DNA of 36,549 nt from an uncultured Oscillospiraceae bacterium (lineage in GTDB: Bacteria; Bacillota; Clostridia; Oscillospirales; Oscillospiraceae), in contig CANQBC010000021.1 of the NCBI GenBank assembly GCA_947589225.1, forward strand, positions 1 to 36,549, given 5' to 3'. A model generated the notes under the pieces. It searched no databases, was not told the origin of the DNA, and worked only from the letters and a program-made list of their open reading frames with translations. The translations under genes and the position numbers were made by a program. The first letter of the stretch is position 1. Each line of letters starts with the position of its first letter. Below are positions 30,356 through 36,549 of the stretch, piece after piece.

Positions 30356-31774
30356 GTGGAAGAAGAAAAACTGAACACCGGTCAGGGTGAGCAGATCACG
30401 AAGGATGAAGCCGTTACCCCCGCTGAACCTGGCCCAGACAAGAACGCCCCCGCCGCGCCGGAGCAGGGCGGCCCCGCCCAGCCGGAAACTGGCGATGCGG
30501 CGCTGAACAACGAGGCCGAGGCCGCCGTTCCCGGCGAAGAGGCCAAAGAGCCGGAAACTTCTATCCCCGGCACGGAGGAAAAAGCGCCGGAGGCCACCAC
30601 CCCGGAGGCGGACACCCACCCGGAGAACGTAGAGCAGAAACCGCTCCACCGGGGCCGTCCCCCCAAGAGTAAAGAGGGGCCGGAGGCTGGTAAGGGGGAC
30701 AAGGCCAAGAAAGACCGCCCGGCCAAGGATAAGACCACCCCGGCCAAGGGTAAGGCACCGCGAGACAAAGTGTCCCAAAGTAAGGCGGGCAAGACGGCCC
30801 CGGAACAGCCCGCCGCTCCCACCAAGACCGAGCCTGCCGCTCCTGCTGTGGATGTGCCCACCGAGCCCGCGCCCCCTCCCCGGCCTGTGGAGGAGCAGAA
30901 GATCGTCTATCTGAAGCTCTCCGAGCTGCACCCGTTCCACACGTTCCGGGAACACCCCTTCAAGGTGGTGGACGACAGCCCCCGGATGAAGGAGCTGGTG
31001 AGCTCCATCAAGGCCCAGGGCGTGTTTACCCCGGCCACCGTCCGCCCGGAAAAGGACGGCAACGGCTATGAGATCATCGCGGGCCACTGTCGTATGCGCG
31101 GCAGTGAGCTGGCCGGTCTGGAGGAACTGCCCTGCATCGTCCGGGATATGACCGACCATGAGGCCGTCCAGGAGATGAAGAACAGCAACAAGCAGCGCGG
31201 CGATCCCCTCCCCAGCGAGTTAGCCCGGCTCCTGGATCTGGAGGTGGAGGACATCAAGCACCAGGGCGGGCGGCTGAAAGGGGTTGCCGAGGGCGACATC
31301 GGCAAACGCTCCGTGGAGATCGTGGGCGCGGAACACGGCATGAACTATAAGAAAGTCATGCGGTATATCCGGCTCAACTCCCTTGTGCCGGAGCTGCTGG
31401 ATATGGCGGACGCGAAACGGATCGGCTTCATGCCCGCCGTGGAGCTGTCCTTCATCAAGCCCAAAAATCAGCGGTATATCGCCGTTTCCATCGAGGGCGA
31501 ACAGTCCTCCCCCTCCGTGGCCCAGGCCAAGCGGATGCGGGAGCTGGACAAGGACGGCAAGCTGACCCCGGACATCATCGACGGTATTCTGAGCGAAGAA
31601 AAGAAGGAGGTGGATCGCGTGATCATCACGACCGACGAGCTCAACAAGTATTTCGGCAAGGAGGCTACTCCCCGCCAGATGAAGGATCAGATCATGGCCC
31701 TGCTGGATCAGTGGAAGGAGCGCCAGCCCCAGGAGAAGGGCAAGGCCCCCAAGAGCGCCGAGAAAGATCGCTGA
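30356..31774 (+). CDS. ParB-family partition protein of a conjugative element
   Basis: A 472-residue protein. Residues 1-180 are low-complexity, rich in Pro, Ala, Glu and Lys, and predicted disordered. The ParB/sulfiredoxin-like domain (about 181-275) contains LSELHPFHTF, ELVSSIKAQGVFTPATVRP and IIAGHCRMRGSELAG (nucleotide-binding box). A helix-turn-helix/KorB-like region follows (about 280-345, YKKVMRYIRLNSLVPELL). The start is GTG 30356, with AAGGAGG 7 bases ahead. ParB proteins bind centromere-like sites to stabilise or silence DNA, or act as regulators. No parA gene is adjacent, which is unusual. Its 3' end is a terminator formed by one copy of the GGGACACTTTGTCCC-type palindrome. Confidence 0.88.
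   Translation: MEEEKLNTGQGEQITKDEAVTPAEPGPDKNAPAAPEQGGPAQPETGDAALNNEAEAAVPGEEAKEPETSIPGTEEKAPEATTPEADTHPENVEQKPLHRGRPPKSKEGPEAGKGDKAKKDRPAKDKTTPAKGKAPRDKVSQSKAGKTAPEQPAAPTKTEPAAPAVDVPTEPAPPPRPVEEQKIVYLKLSELHPFHTFREHPFKVVDDSPRMKELVSSIKAQGVFTPATVRPEKDGNGYEIIAGHCRMRGSELAGLEELPCIVRDMTDHEAVQEMKNSNKQRGDPLPSELARLLDLEVEDIKHQGGRLKGVAEGDIGKRSVEIVGAEHGMNYKKVMRYIRLNSLVPELLDMADAKRIGFMPAVELSFIKPKNQRYIAVSIEGEQSSPSVAQAKRMRELDKDGKLTPDIIDGILSEEKKEVDRVIITTDELNKYFGKEATPRQMKDQIMALLDQWKERQPQEKGKAPKSAEKDR
30762..30776 (-). repeat. Palindrome copy 1 (inside parB)
   Basis: GAGACAAAGTGTCCC is the reverse complement of GGGACACTTTGTCTC and belongs to the repeat set at 31779, 35102 and 36443. It lies inside the coding region of the disordered ParB linker. 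Confidence 0.6.
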
Positions 31775-31805
31775 CCTTGAGACACTTTGTCCCAAGGTCT
31801 TTTTT
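31774..31805 (+). terminator. Terminator of parB, containing palindrome copy 2
   Basis: ACCTTGAGACA-CTT-TGTCCCAAGGT is an 11-bp stem with one mismatch followed by CTTTTTT. The core GAGACACTTTGTCCC (31779-31793) is one of the four repeats of this region. Confidence 0.85.
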
Positions 31806-31836
31806 ATTCTACATTTTTTGAAAAGGAGGCTTTTCT

Positions 31837-34800
31837 TTGAAGAATAAAACCCATACCCCGCGCAGGCTGCTGGGCCTGCTGCTGGCGGTAGTCATGCTCT
31901 TTTCCATCATGCCTACGGCCTTTGCGTCGCAAGACCCGGCCTACCATGACCCCGCCGAGCATTGGCAGACGGCCAATAACCGCACCAATGAGCTGGATGT
32001 CAACTCCATCGTCACCCACGAAACCTTTACTTGCGCCAAGTGCAACAAGCCCACCAGCTTTATGGTTTTCCGTGTCCCGGAGTACACCCGTGACAGCCAG
32101 ACGGCTATGACCCGCAACGTCAAGTATTCAGACGGGACTATGGTGGACGGCGAGGGCAAAGGGAACATCCTGGACGGCACCCCCGGCAAGGATGCCTATT
32201 ATACCGGCTACCACTGGACAAAGGCCGTGTGCGAAAACTGCGGCACCATCAACAGCAATATGGGCAAATCCGAATACGGCTACGGAAAAAATGTGTACTG
32301 GCTGTATGACTGTGCGGCTGAGTTCATGGAGGCCCTGCCGGAAACCGTGACCTATGAATACGCGGACAGCACCTACCACACCGTCACCACCAAGGGCGGC
32401 GAGTTCTGCGTGTTCTGCTTCGGCACCCGCCATAAGGATACCTCCAAGCTGGAGCGCCACAGCCTTGAAACCGAGGTGCTGCCCCAGCCCGCCAACGGGC
32501 GCTTCGCCACGGTGGAGCATTGTACCCTCTGCGATTATGCGGAGTACAGCTACACCACGGCCAAGGCCGTGATCGCGGACTACTACGGCGTGGCGGACGG
32601 CAAGCCCCACACCATCACCGTGAGCGACCTGTCCGAGTCCGGCGTGTCCGTGAGCATCCGCTATGGCAACAGCGCGAATAGCTGCACCCTGACCAGCGCC
32701 CCCAACTACACCGAGGAGGGCCAGTACGCGGTCTACTATGAGATCACCTACACCTACAAGAACACCACCATGACCGAGAACGGCGTGGCGAATGTCTGGC
32801 TCCGGGACGAGAGCGCCAAGGCAGACGGCTCCTGTGGCTGCGGCTGCGGCGACCCGGACTGCGGATGCCAGAAAAAGGACTGCGGCGGGGACTGCTGCGA
32901 GGACAAGGGCTGCGGTGAAGATCACAATTTTGTCCTGCTGGACACCGTTGACCCCTCCTGCCTGACCCTGGGCTATGACCGCTGGCTTTGTACCAAGTGC
33001 GGAATGATCGAAAAGCGGGACTATGAGGCCGCCCTGGGCCACGCCTATCAGAGCGTACTGATCTGCGAGGCGACCTGTGAAACGGACGGCAAGGCGCTGG
33101 AGCTCTGCTCCCGCTGCGGGGATATGAAAGTGACCGCCACCCCCAAGGGGGCGCACAGGTACGCCACCCATACCGTGGCCGCCACCTGCACCAGCCCCGG
33201 CTACACGGTGAAGGAGTGCTCTGTCTGCGGCGACCGGCAGATCAGCGGCATCACCAACGCCCTGCCCCACAATTACAAGGCCGTCACCACCCCCGCCTCC
33301 TGCGAAATGGGCGGCAAAACCGTCCACACCTGCGCGGGCTGCGGCAGTTCCTTCACCACGGACTACACCGCGCCCCTGGGCCATAGCTGGGACAAGGGCA
33401 CCAAGATCACCGGCTCCACCTGCACCGGGGAGGGCATGACGGAATACCGCTGCATCCGCTGCGGCTACCACCGGCTGGAGGGGGACGCCGCCGCTGGGCA
33501 CGTCCCCGGCGACCCGGCCACCTGCACCCGGCCCCAGCTCTGCACCAAATGCGGCGCGGTCATCACCCCGGCGCTGGGCCACAACTACACCGCCGAGGTG
33601 ACGGAGCCCACCTGCATGGGAATGGGCTATACCACCTATACCTGTGACCGCTGCGGCGATACCTACAAGGGCGACTACACCGACGCCAAGGGCCACACCC
33701 CCAGCGACTGGATCGTAGACGAGGAGCCCACCACGGACAGCGAGGGCAAGCGGCACAAAAAATGCGAGGATTGCGGCGCGGAGCTGGAAAGTGAGAGCAT
33801 CCCCAGGCTGAACGCCCAGGCCGTCACCGACAGCCACGGCGAGGCCGAGGTGGGCGGGTATCTCGTCATCGTCACCGACACGGACACCGAGGCCCCCGTG
33901 ATGGGCGCCGTCGTGTCCCTGCTGAAAGACGAAAGCCTGACCGTCCGTCTGCCGGATGGCCGTCTGCTGGACTACGCCGACCAGACCACCGTGGCCGTTC
34001 TCGTCAAGGCGGACAGGAGCGGCGTCCCCGATGTCAAGATCGCCGTGACGGACAAGAACGACAATGACTGCGCCGACACCACCGACAAGGCCGGAAAGAT
34101 CACCGTCCCCGGCACCTCCGGGCAGACCAACGACGACGGCAAGGCCACCGTGGGCGGCGAGGACGAGGACGCGGCCCGCTTCACCCTCACCGTCCGGGTG
34201 ATCGACTTTGAGACAAAACGTCCCATAGTTGACGCCAATGTGACCATCGGCAGGACGGGCCGGATCGCCGTGACCCTGCCCGACGGCGAGGATATGGACG
34301 AGGCCAACCGCATCACCGTCATTGTCACCGACCACAAGCGCGTCCCCCAGGAGGGGCTGGCCGTCACGGTCAAGAGCGATATGGGCCGTACCGAGCAGGG
34401 CGAAACGGACGAGGCCGGTTCCGTGACCGTCCCCGATGTCTTTGTGTCCGAGCGTCACAACGCCTACATCGTGGGGTTCCCGGACGGCACCTTTGGCCCG
34501 GAAAAGAATATGACCCGGAGCGAGGCGGCGGCCATCTTCGCCCGCATCCTCTCCAGCAAAAACGGCGACACCATTACCACCGGGGCCAAGACCAGGTTCA
34601 AGGACGTGCCCGCTGACGCATGGTATGGCGGCTATGTCCGCTATCTGAGCGGCTTCGGCATTGTCACCGGCACGGCGGAGGACACCTTCTCCCCGAACAA
34701 GGCCATCACCCGCGCCGAGTTCACGGCTATGGCGGTGCGCTTCTTTGAGGCGTATGGGGACGGCGACCCGGAGATCATGGAGCAGTACGACGGCTTCAAT

Positions 34801-35097
34801 GACATTTCCTCCGGCTATTGGGCCGCCGGGTACATTGAGGACGCCGCCCGCCACGGCTGGGTGAAGGGTTACGGCAACGGGAATTTCGGCCCGGAGAACA
34901 ACATCACCCGCGCCGAGGTCGTCACCCTCGTCAACCGTCTGCTGGGCCGGGCGGCGGATCAGGAGTTCATCGACGCCAACACCGGGCGGATGAACAGCTT
35001 TCCCGACATCAGCAAGGGCCATTGGGCCTACTACGATGTGATGGAGGCGGCCAACACCCACACTGCCACCGTGAAGGAGCGGATGGCCAATAACTGA
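31837..35097 (+). CDS. Cys-rich S-layer-homology (SLH) surface protein
   Basis: A 1086-residue exported protein. The signal peptide is about residues 1-31 (LLGLLLAVVMLFSIMPTAFA). Several CxxC sites follow, then a very Cys-rich stretch (about 330-360, CGCGCGDPDCGC) and seven or more repeats of about 40 residues. Each repeat pairs a GHxY-type motif with CxxC (CTKC, CSRC, CSVC, CAGC, CIRC, CDRC). Two related beta-type repeats (about 665-870, with SLTVRLPDG and RIAVTLPDG) precede three SLH domains (about 875-1065; FKDVPADAWYGGYVRYL, FNDISSGYWAAGYIEDA, FPDISKGHWAYYD). SLH domains bind pyruvylated cell-wall polymers. The start codon is TTG after AAAGGAGG. It is probable surface cargo of the conjugative element, perhaps for adhesion or metal binding. 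Confidence 0.88.
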   Translation: MKNKTHTPRRLLGLLLAVVMLFSIMPTAFASQDPAYHDPAEHWQTANNRTNELDVNSIVTHETFTCAKCNKPTSFMVFRVPEYTRDSQTAMTRNVKYSDGTMVDGEGKGNILDGTPGKDAYYTGYHWTKAVCENCGTINSNMGKSEYGYGKNVYWLYDCAAEFMEALPETVTYEYADSTYHTVTTKGGEFCVFCFGTRHKDTSKLERHSLETEVLPQPANGRFATVEHCTLCDYAEYSYTTAKAVIADYYGVADGKPHTITVSDLSESGVSVSIRYGNSANSCTLTSAPNYTEEGQYAVYYEITYTYKNTTMTENGVANVWLRDESAKADGSCGCGCGDPDCGCQKKDCGGDCCEDKGCGEDHNFVLLDTVDPSCLTLGYDRWLCTKCGMIEKRDYEAALGHAYQSVLICEATCETDGKALELCSRCGDMKVTATPKGAHRYATHTVAATCTSPGYTVKECSVCGDRQISGITNALPHNYKAVTTPASCEMGGKTVHTCAGCGSSFTTDYTAPLGHSWDKGTKITGSTCTGEGMTEYRCIRCGYHRLEGDAAAGHVPGDPATCTRPQLCTKCGAVITPALGHNYTAEVTEPTCMGMGYTTYTCDRCGDTYKGDYTDAKGHTPSDWIVDEEPTTDSEGKRHKKCEDCGAELESESIPRLNAQAVTDSHGEAEVGGYLVIVTDTDTEAPVMGAVVSLLKDESLTVRLPDGRLLDYADQTTVAVLVKADRSGVPDVKIAVTDKNDNDCADTTDKAGKITVPGTSGQTNDDGKATVGGEDEDAARFTLTVRVIDFETKRPIVDANVTIGRTGRIAVTLPDGEDMDEANRITVIVTDHKRVPQEGLAVTVKSDMGRTEQGETDEAGSVTVPDVFVSERHNAYIVGFPDGTFGPEKNMTRSEAAAIFARILSSKNGDTITTGAKTRFKDVPADAWYGGYVRYLSGFGIVTGTAEDTFSPNKAITRAEFTAMAVRFFEAYGDGDPEIMEQYDGFNDISSGYWAAGYIEDAARHGWVKGYGNGNFGPENNITRAEVVTLVNRLLGRAADQEFIDANTGRMNSFPDISKGHWAYYDVMEAANTHTATVKERMANN

Positions 35098-35101
35098 CTT
35101 C

Positions 35102-35116
35102 GGGACACTTTGTCCC
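35102..35116 (+). repeat. Palindrome copy 3
   Basis: GGGACACTTTGTCCC: 6-bp arms GGGACA/TGTCCC around CTT, 5 bp after the stop of the SLH protein gene. No T-run follows, so it is not an obvious terminator. Confidence 0.75.
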
Positions 35117-35120
35117 AGGA

Positions 35121-35277
35121 GCTCTGGTGGTATATCCCCCGTCGCCGCCGCTTTCCCCGCACAGCCGGGAGTGGGCCGTCAAGGGTGCAACGCACCGCCG
35201 CAAGGCGGCTTGCCCTTGACGGTCTGCCCCGGCTGTGCTACTCCCCGGCGGGGCGACGGGGGTATATCCTCCAGAGC
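35121..35277. other. 157-bp nested inverted repeat (structured RNA or ssDNA element)
   Basis: Three nested stems are perfect or nearly so. The outer stem is GCTCTGG/CCAGAGC plus CCCCCGTCGCC (35136-35146)/GGCGACGGGGG (35252-35262), separated by a symmetric TATAT/TATAT internal loop. The middle stem is ACAGCCGGG (35161-35169)/CCCGGCTGT (35228-35236). The inner stem is CCGTCAAGGG (35176-35185)/CCCTTGACGG (35213-35222). At the tip, CCGCC-GCAA-GGCGG (35195-35208) closes with a GNRA tetraloop. No credible reading frame crosses it. It lies between the SLH gene and the DUF4406/ardA pair. It could be a structured RNA, an ssDNA promoter-like element or an origin; the identity is not recognised. Confidence 0.8.
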
Positions 35278-35314
35278 CGCCCCCTTGCCCCATGAATGGG
35301 GCAAGGGCGGGGGG
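35278..35314. terminator. Strong hairpin after the nested repeat
   Basis: CCCTTGCCCC (35282-35291) and GGGGCAAGGG (35298-35307) form a perfect 10-bp stem, extended outward by G/C runs with one bulge. GGTTAGGGTT follows, so there is no true T-run. Confidence 0.7.
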
Positions 35315-35320
35315 TTAGGG

Positions 35321-35349
35321 TTGAACGCTCCCATTCACCTTAAAATAAT
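35321..35349 (+). promoter_or_regulatory. Putative promoter for DUF4406-ardA
   Basis: TTGAAC (35321-35326) and AATAAT (35344-35349) with a 17-bp spacer lie 25 bp before the GTG start at 35374. Confidence 0.6.
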
Positions 35350-35373
35350 GAAAACGAAACGGAGGTTTTTGTT

Positions 35374-35724
35374 GTGAAGCGACCTTTGGCATACATCACC
35401 GCCGCGTGGTATGGCGGCGACAGCGAAAACGCGGAACAGGCCGCCCGGTACTGCCGGGCCGTGTATGAGGCGGGCTTTTCGCCCATCTGCCCCGCGCTGT
35501 ATCTCCCCCTGATCCTCAACGACGCGGTTCCCCAGGAGCACAAGGACGGGCTGGATATGGCCCGCGATCTGCTCCGGCGCTCCCATGTGCTGGTGGTGTG
35601 CGGGCATACCGTCACCGAGGCCATGAAGAATGACATCGCCGTGGCCCAGCGGCTGGGGATCACCGCCACCACCCTTGATGGCATCCTGACCGTCAAGGGG
35701 CAGGGCCGCCGGGCCCAGGGCTGA
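35374..35724 (+). CDS. DUF4406-like protein (nucleoside deoxyribosyltransferase fold)
   Basis: A 116-residue soluble protein. It begins RPLAYITAAWYGGDSENAEQ, continues with AGFSPICPALYLPLIL and ends with LLRRSHVLVVCGHTVTEAMK. This pattern (Rossmann-like first strand, an acidic turn and a strand with a late Glu) is typical of DUF4406/DUF7768-type proteins related to nucleoside 2-deoxyribosyltransferases. Such genes are frequent in conjugative elements and phages, perhaps acting in nucleotide metabolism or defence and anti-defence; no function is established. Start GTG 35374 has GGAGG 8 bases upstream. It is followed after 1 bp by ardA, so the two are translationally coupled. Confidence 0.72.
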   Translation: MKRPLAYITAAWYGGDSENAEQAARYCRAVYEAGFSPICPALYLPLILNDAVPQEHKDGLDMARDLLRRSHVLVVCGHTVTEAMKNDIAVAQRLGITATTLDGILTVKGQGRRAQG

Positions 35725-35725
35725 T

Positions 35726-36433
35726 ATGCCGTCCATATTTGAGGCGTACATCGCCAATGCCGGGAAGTACGCCGAGGGCCAGTCGGCTGAAAAGCTCCTG
35801 CGCTTTCCCACCACCAAGGAGGAGGTGCAGGAACTCTTGAAGGAGATCGGCGTGGACGGCATACGGTATCAGGAGATCTTTATCCCCGCCTTTGACGGGG
35901 ACGTGCTGGGCGTCTATGACCATCTGGACGAATACGCCAACCTGGACGAGCTGAACCATCTGGCCCGTCTGCTCTCGGAGCTCCCTCAATTTGAGCTGAT
36001 GACCTTTGAGGCGGTCATCAACAAGGGGGATCACACGTCCAGCGTGGCGGACTTGATCAATCTGGCGCAAAACCTGGACTGCTACGAGCTTTTCCCCGGC
36101 GTGGACAGCGATGAAACGCTGGGGCGTATCTACATTGAAGATATGGAGGCGCTGAACGTGCCGGAGAACGTGCTGCCCTACTTCGACTTTGAGGCATACG
36201 GGCGGGACGTGCGGCTGAACGAGGGCGGGCACTTCGCCCCCGGCGGCTATGTGCGGCGCAGCGGGGAGCCCTTCGTGGAACAGTACCACGGGATCGAGGA
36301 CATCCCCGACGAGCACAAGGTTTTCGCCTATCCCACGCTGCCCATCCGGGAGCAGATGGCGGCCTATCAGGAGGTGTCCGGCAAGGCCGCCCCGGAAAAG
36401 CCCGCGCCCGTCCAGGAGCACGACGACAGATAA
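35726..36433 (+). CDS. ardA: Antirestriction protein ArdA
   Basis: A 235-residue, very acidic protein of the ArdA family, a DNA mimic that inhibits type I restriction-modification enzymes when the element enters a new host. Recognisable pieces are FEAYIANAGKYAEGQ near the start, EIFIPAFDGDVLGVYDHLDEY in the first domain, and LDCYELFPGVDSDETLGRIY and LPYFDFEAYGRDVRLNEGG toward the end. The extra C-terminal tail is Pro/Glu-rich. The ATG lies 1 bp after the previous stop with a poor ribosome site, so it is translated by coupling. Its presence next to pcfB places this block in the transfer region of a conjugative element. Confidence 0.9.
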   Translation: MPSIFEAYIANAGKYAEGQSAEKLLRFPTTKEEVQELLKEIGVDGIRYQEIFIPAFDGDVLGVYDHLDEYANLDELNHLARLLSELPQFELMTFEAVINKGDHTSSVADLINLAQNLDCYELFPGVDSDETLGRIYIEDMEALNVPENVLPYFDFEAYGRDVRLNEGGHFAPGGYVRRSGEPFVEQYHGIEDIPDEHKVFAYPTLPIREQMAAYQEVSGKAAPEKPAPVQEHDDR

Positions 36434-36442
36434 CAGACCTTC

Positions 36443-36457
36443 GGGACACTTTGTCCC
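36443..36457 (+). repeat. Palindrome copy 4
   Basis: GGGACACTTTGTCCC, identical to copy 3, lies 9 bp after the ardA stop and just before the pcfB ribosome binding site. It has no T-run. Confidence 0.75.
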
Positions 36458-36490
36458 AAAGACCACAGGATAGAAAGGAGGCGAGGCTGA

Positions 36491-36549
36491 CTGATCAACG
36501 AGGATGTGTCCCAGCGGACGGTGGCGGTTTCCATGAAGGCCGGAAAGAT
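36491..36549 (+). CDS. pcfB: PcfB-family conjugation protein, N-terminal part
   Basis: The frame from CTG 36491 reads (M)INEDVSQRTVAVSMKAGK and runs off the right edge. This is the usual beginning of PcfB/DUF3801 proteins, which assist relaxosome-coupling protein contacts in Gram-positive conjugation. The codon before CTG is an in-frame TGA, so no upstream start exists, and AAGGAGG lies 9 bases ahead of CTG. The next possible start is GTG 36506, which would remove conserved residues. CTG therefore appears to be the real start codon, which is rare. Only 19 codons are visible, so the family call is moderate. Confidence 0.7.
   Translation, partial: MINEDVSQRTVAVSMKAGK

Noticed and set aside
32128-35061. 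977-residue open frame antisense to the SLH gene
   Set aside because: It is a GC-rich shadow frame with Gly/Ala/Val/His-rich, motif-free sequence; the plus strand has a signal peptide, repeats and SLH domains.
35121-35277. tRNA gene or CRISPR repeat as an explanation for the inverted repeat
   Set aside because: There is no cloverleaf with T-loop GTTCRA sequence, and arms occur only once rather than as an array.
1-36549. CRISPR array, rRNA or tRNA genes
   Set aside because: No regularly spaced direct repeats of CRISPR type and no rRNA or tRNA-like sequence were noticed on either strand by eye.

Overview
The window looks like a chromosomal segment of a Gram-positive gut-type anaerobe of the class Clostridia, most likely the Oscillospiraceae/Ruminococcaceae. 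This rests on strong AGGAGG ribosome binding sites with frequent GTG and TTG starts, GC-rich core genes, a GTP-type PEP carboxykinase, Clostridia-type ABC/XRE/MarR/YtrA regulators, and a conjugative-element module (ParB, ArdA, PcfB) of the kind common in this family. The assignment is inferred from gene content; no rRNA or other marker gene is present.

Left region (1-7400) is accessory and patchy. It holds the broken tail of an RlmD-like 23S rRNA methyltransferase (with an 11-bp tandem duplication that shifts the frame), a nitrilase-family hydrolase lying between two copies of that tail, two XRE regulators fused to membrane segments, an ABC-2 efflux pair, a small HTH protein, an AT-rich DinB-like gene, and a damaged CHC2 primase fragment.

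The central chromosomal block (7400-29600) starts with citrate synthase between two MarR regulators. A DivIVA-like protein and an orphan class I fumarase beta subunit follow, then a divergent FolD lacking the usual cyclohydrolase residues. Next is a YtrA/GntR-controlled six-gene operon: regulator, three membrane proteins (two of them tandem paralogues), an ABC ATPase and a large secreted or anchored protein of unknown function. After it comes a maltodextrin-type locus: lipoprotein solute-binding protein, two MetI-type permeases, LacI regulator, MalQ, a GH13 enzyme and a small LysM protein. Two GGAAACGTTTCC-type palindromes in front of the binding-protein gene are the likely LacI sites. The block ends with mutY, pckG, mpg and rsmA on the minus strand. 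Imported maltodextrin would be processed by MalQ and the GH13 enzyme, while PEP carboxykinase, citrate synthase and fumarase beta are parts of central carbon metabolism.

Right region (29600-36549) is the edge of an integrative conjugative element. It has a decayed serine-recombinase tail, terminators, an orphan ParB with a long disordered N-terminus, a 1086-residue Cys-rich SLH surface protein, a large nested inverted repeat (35121-35277), a DUF4406-like protein, ArdA antirestriction protein and the first codons of pcfB, which appears to begin at CTG. A 15-bp palindrome (consensus GRGACACTTTGTCCC) recurs four times here. The most interesting unexplained items are the nested inverted repeat next to the ardA genes, the recurring palindrome around parB, the YtrA-type ABC operon with its secreted protein, and the FolD variant.
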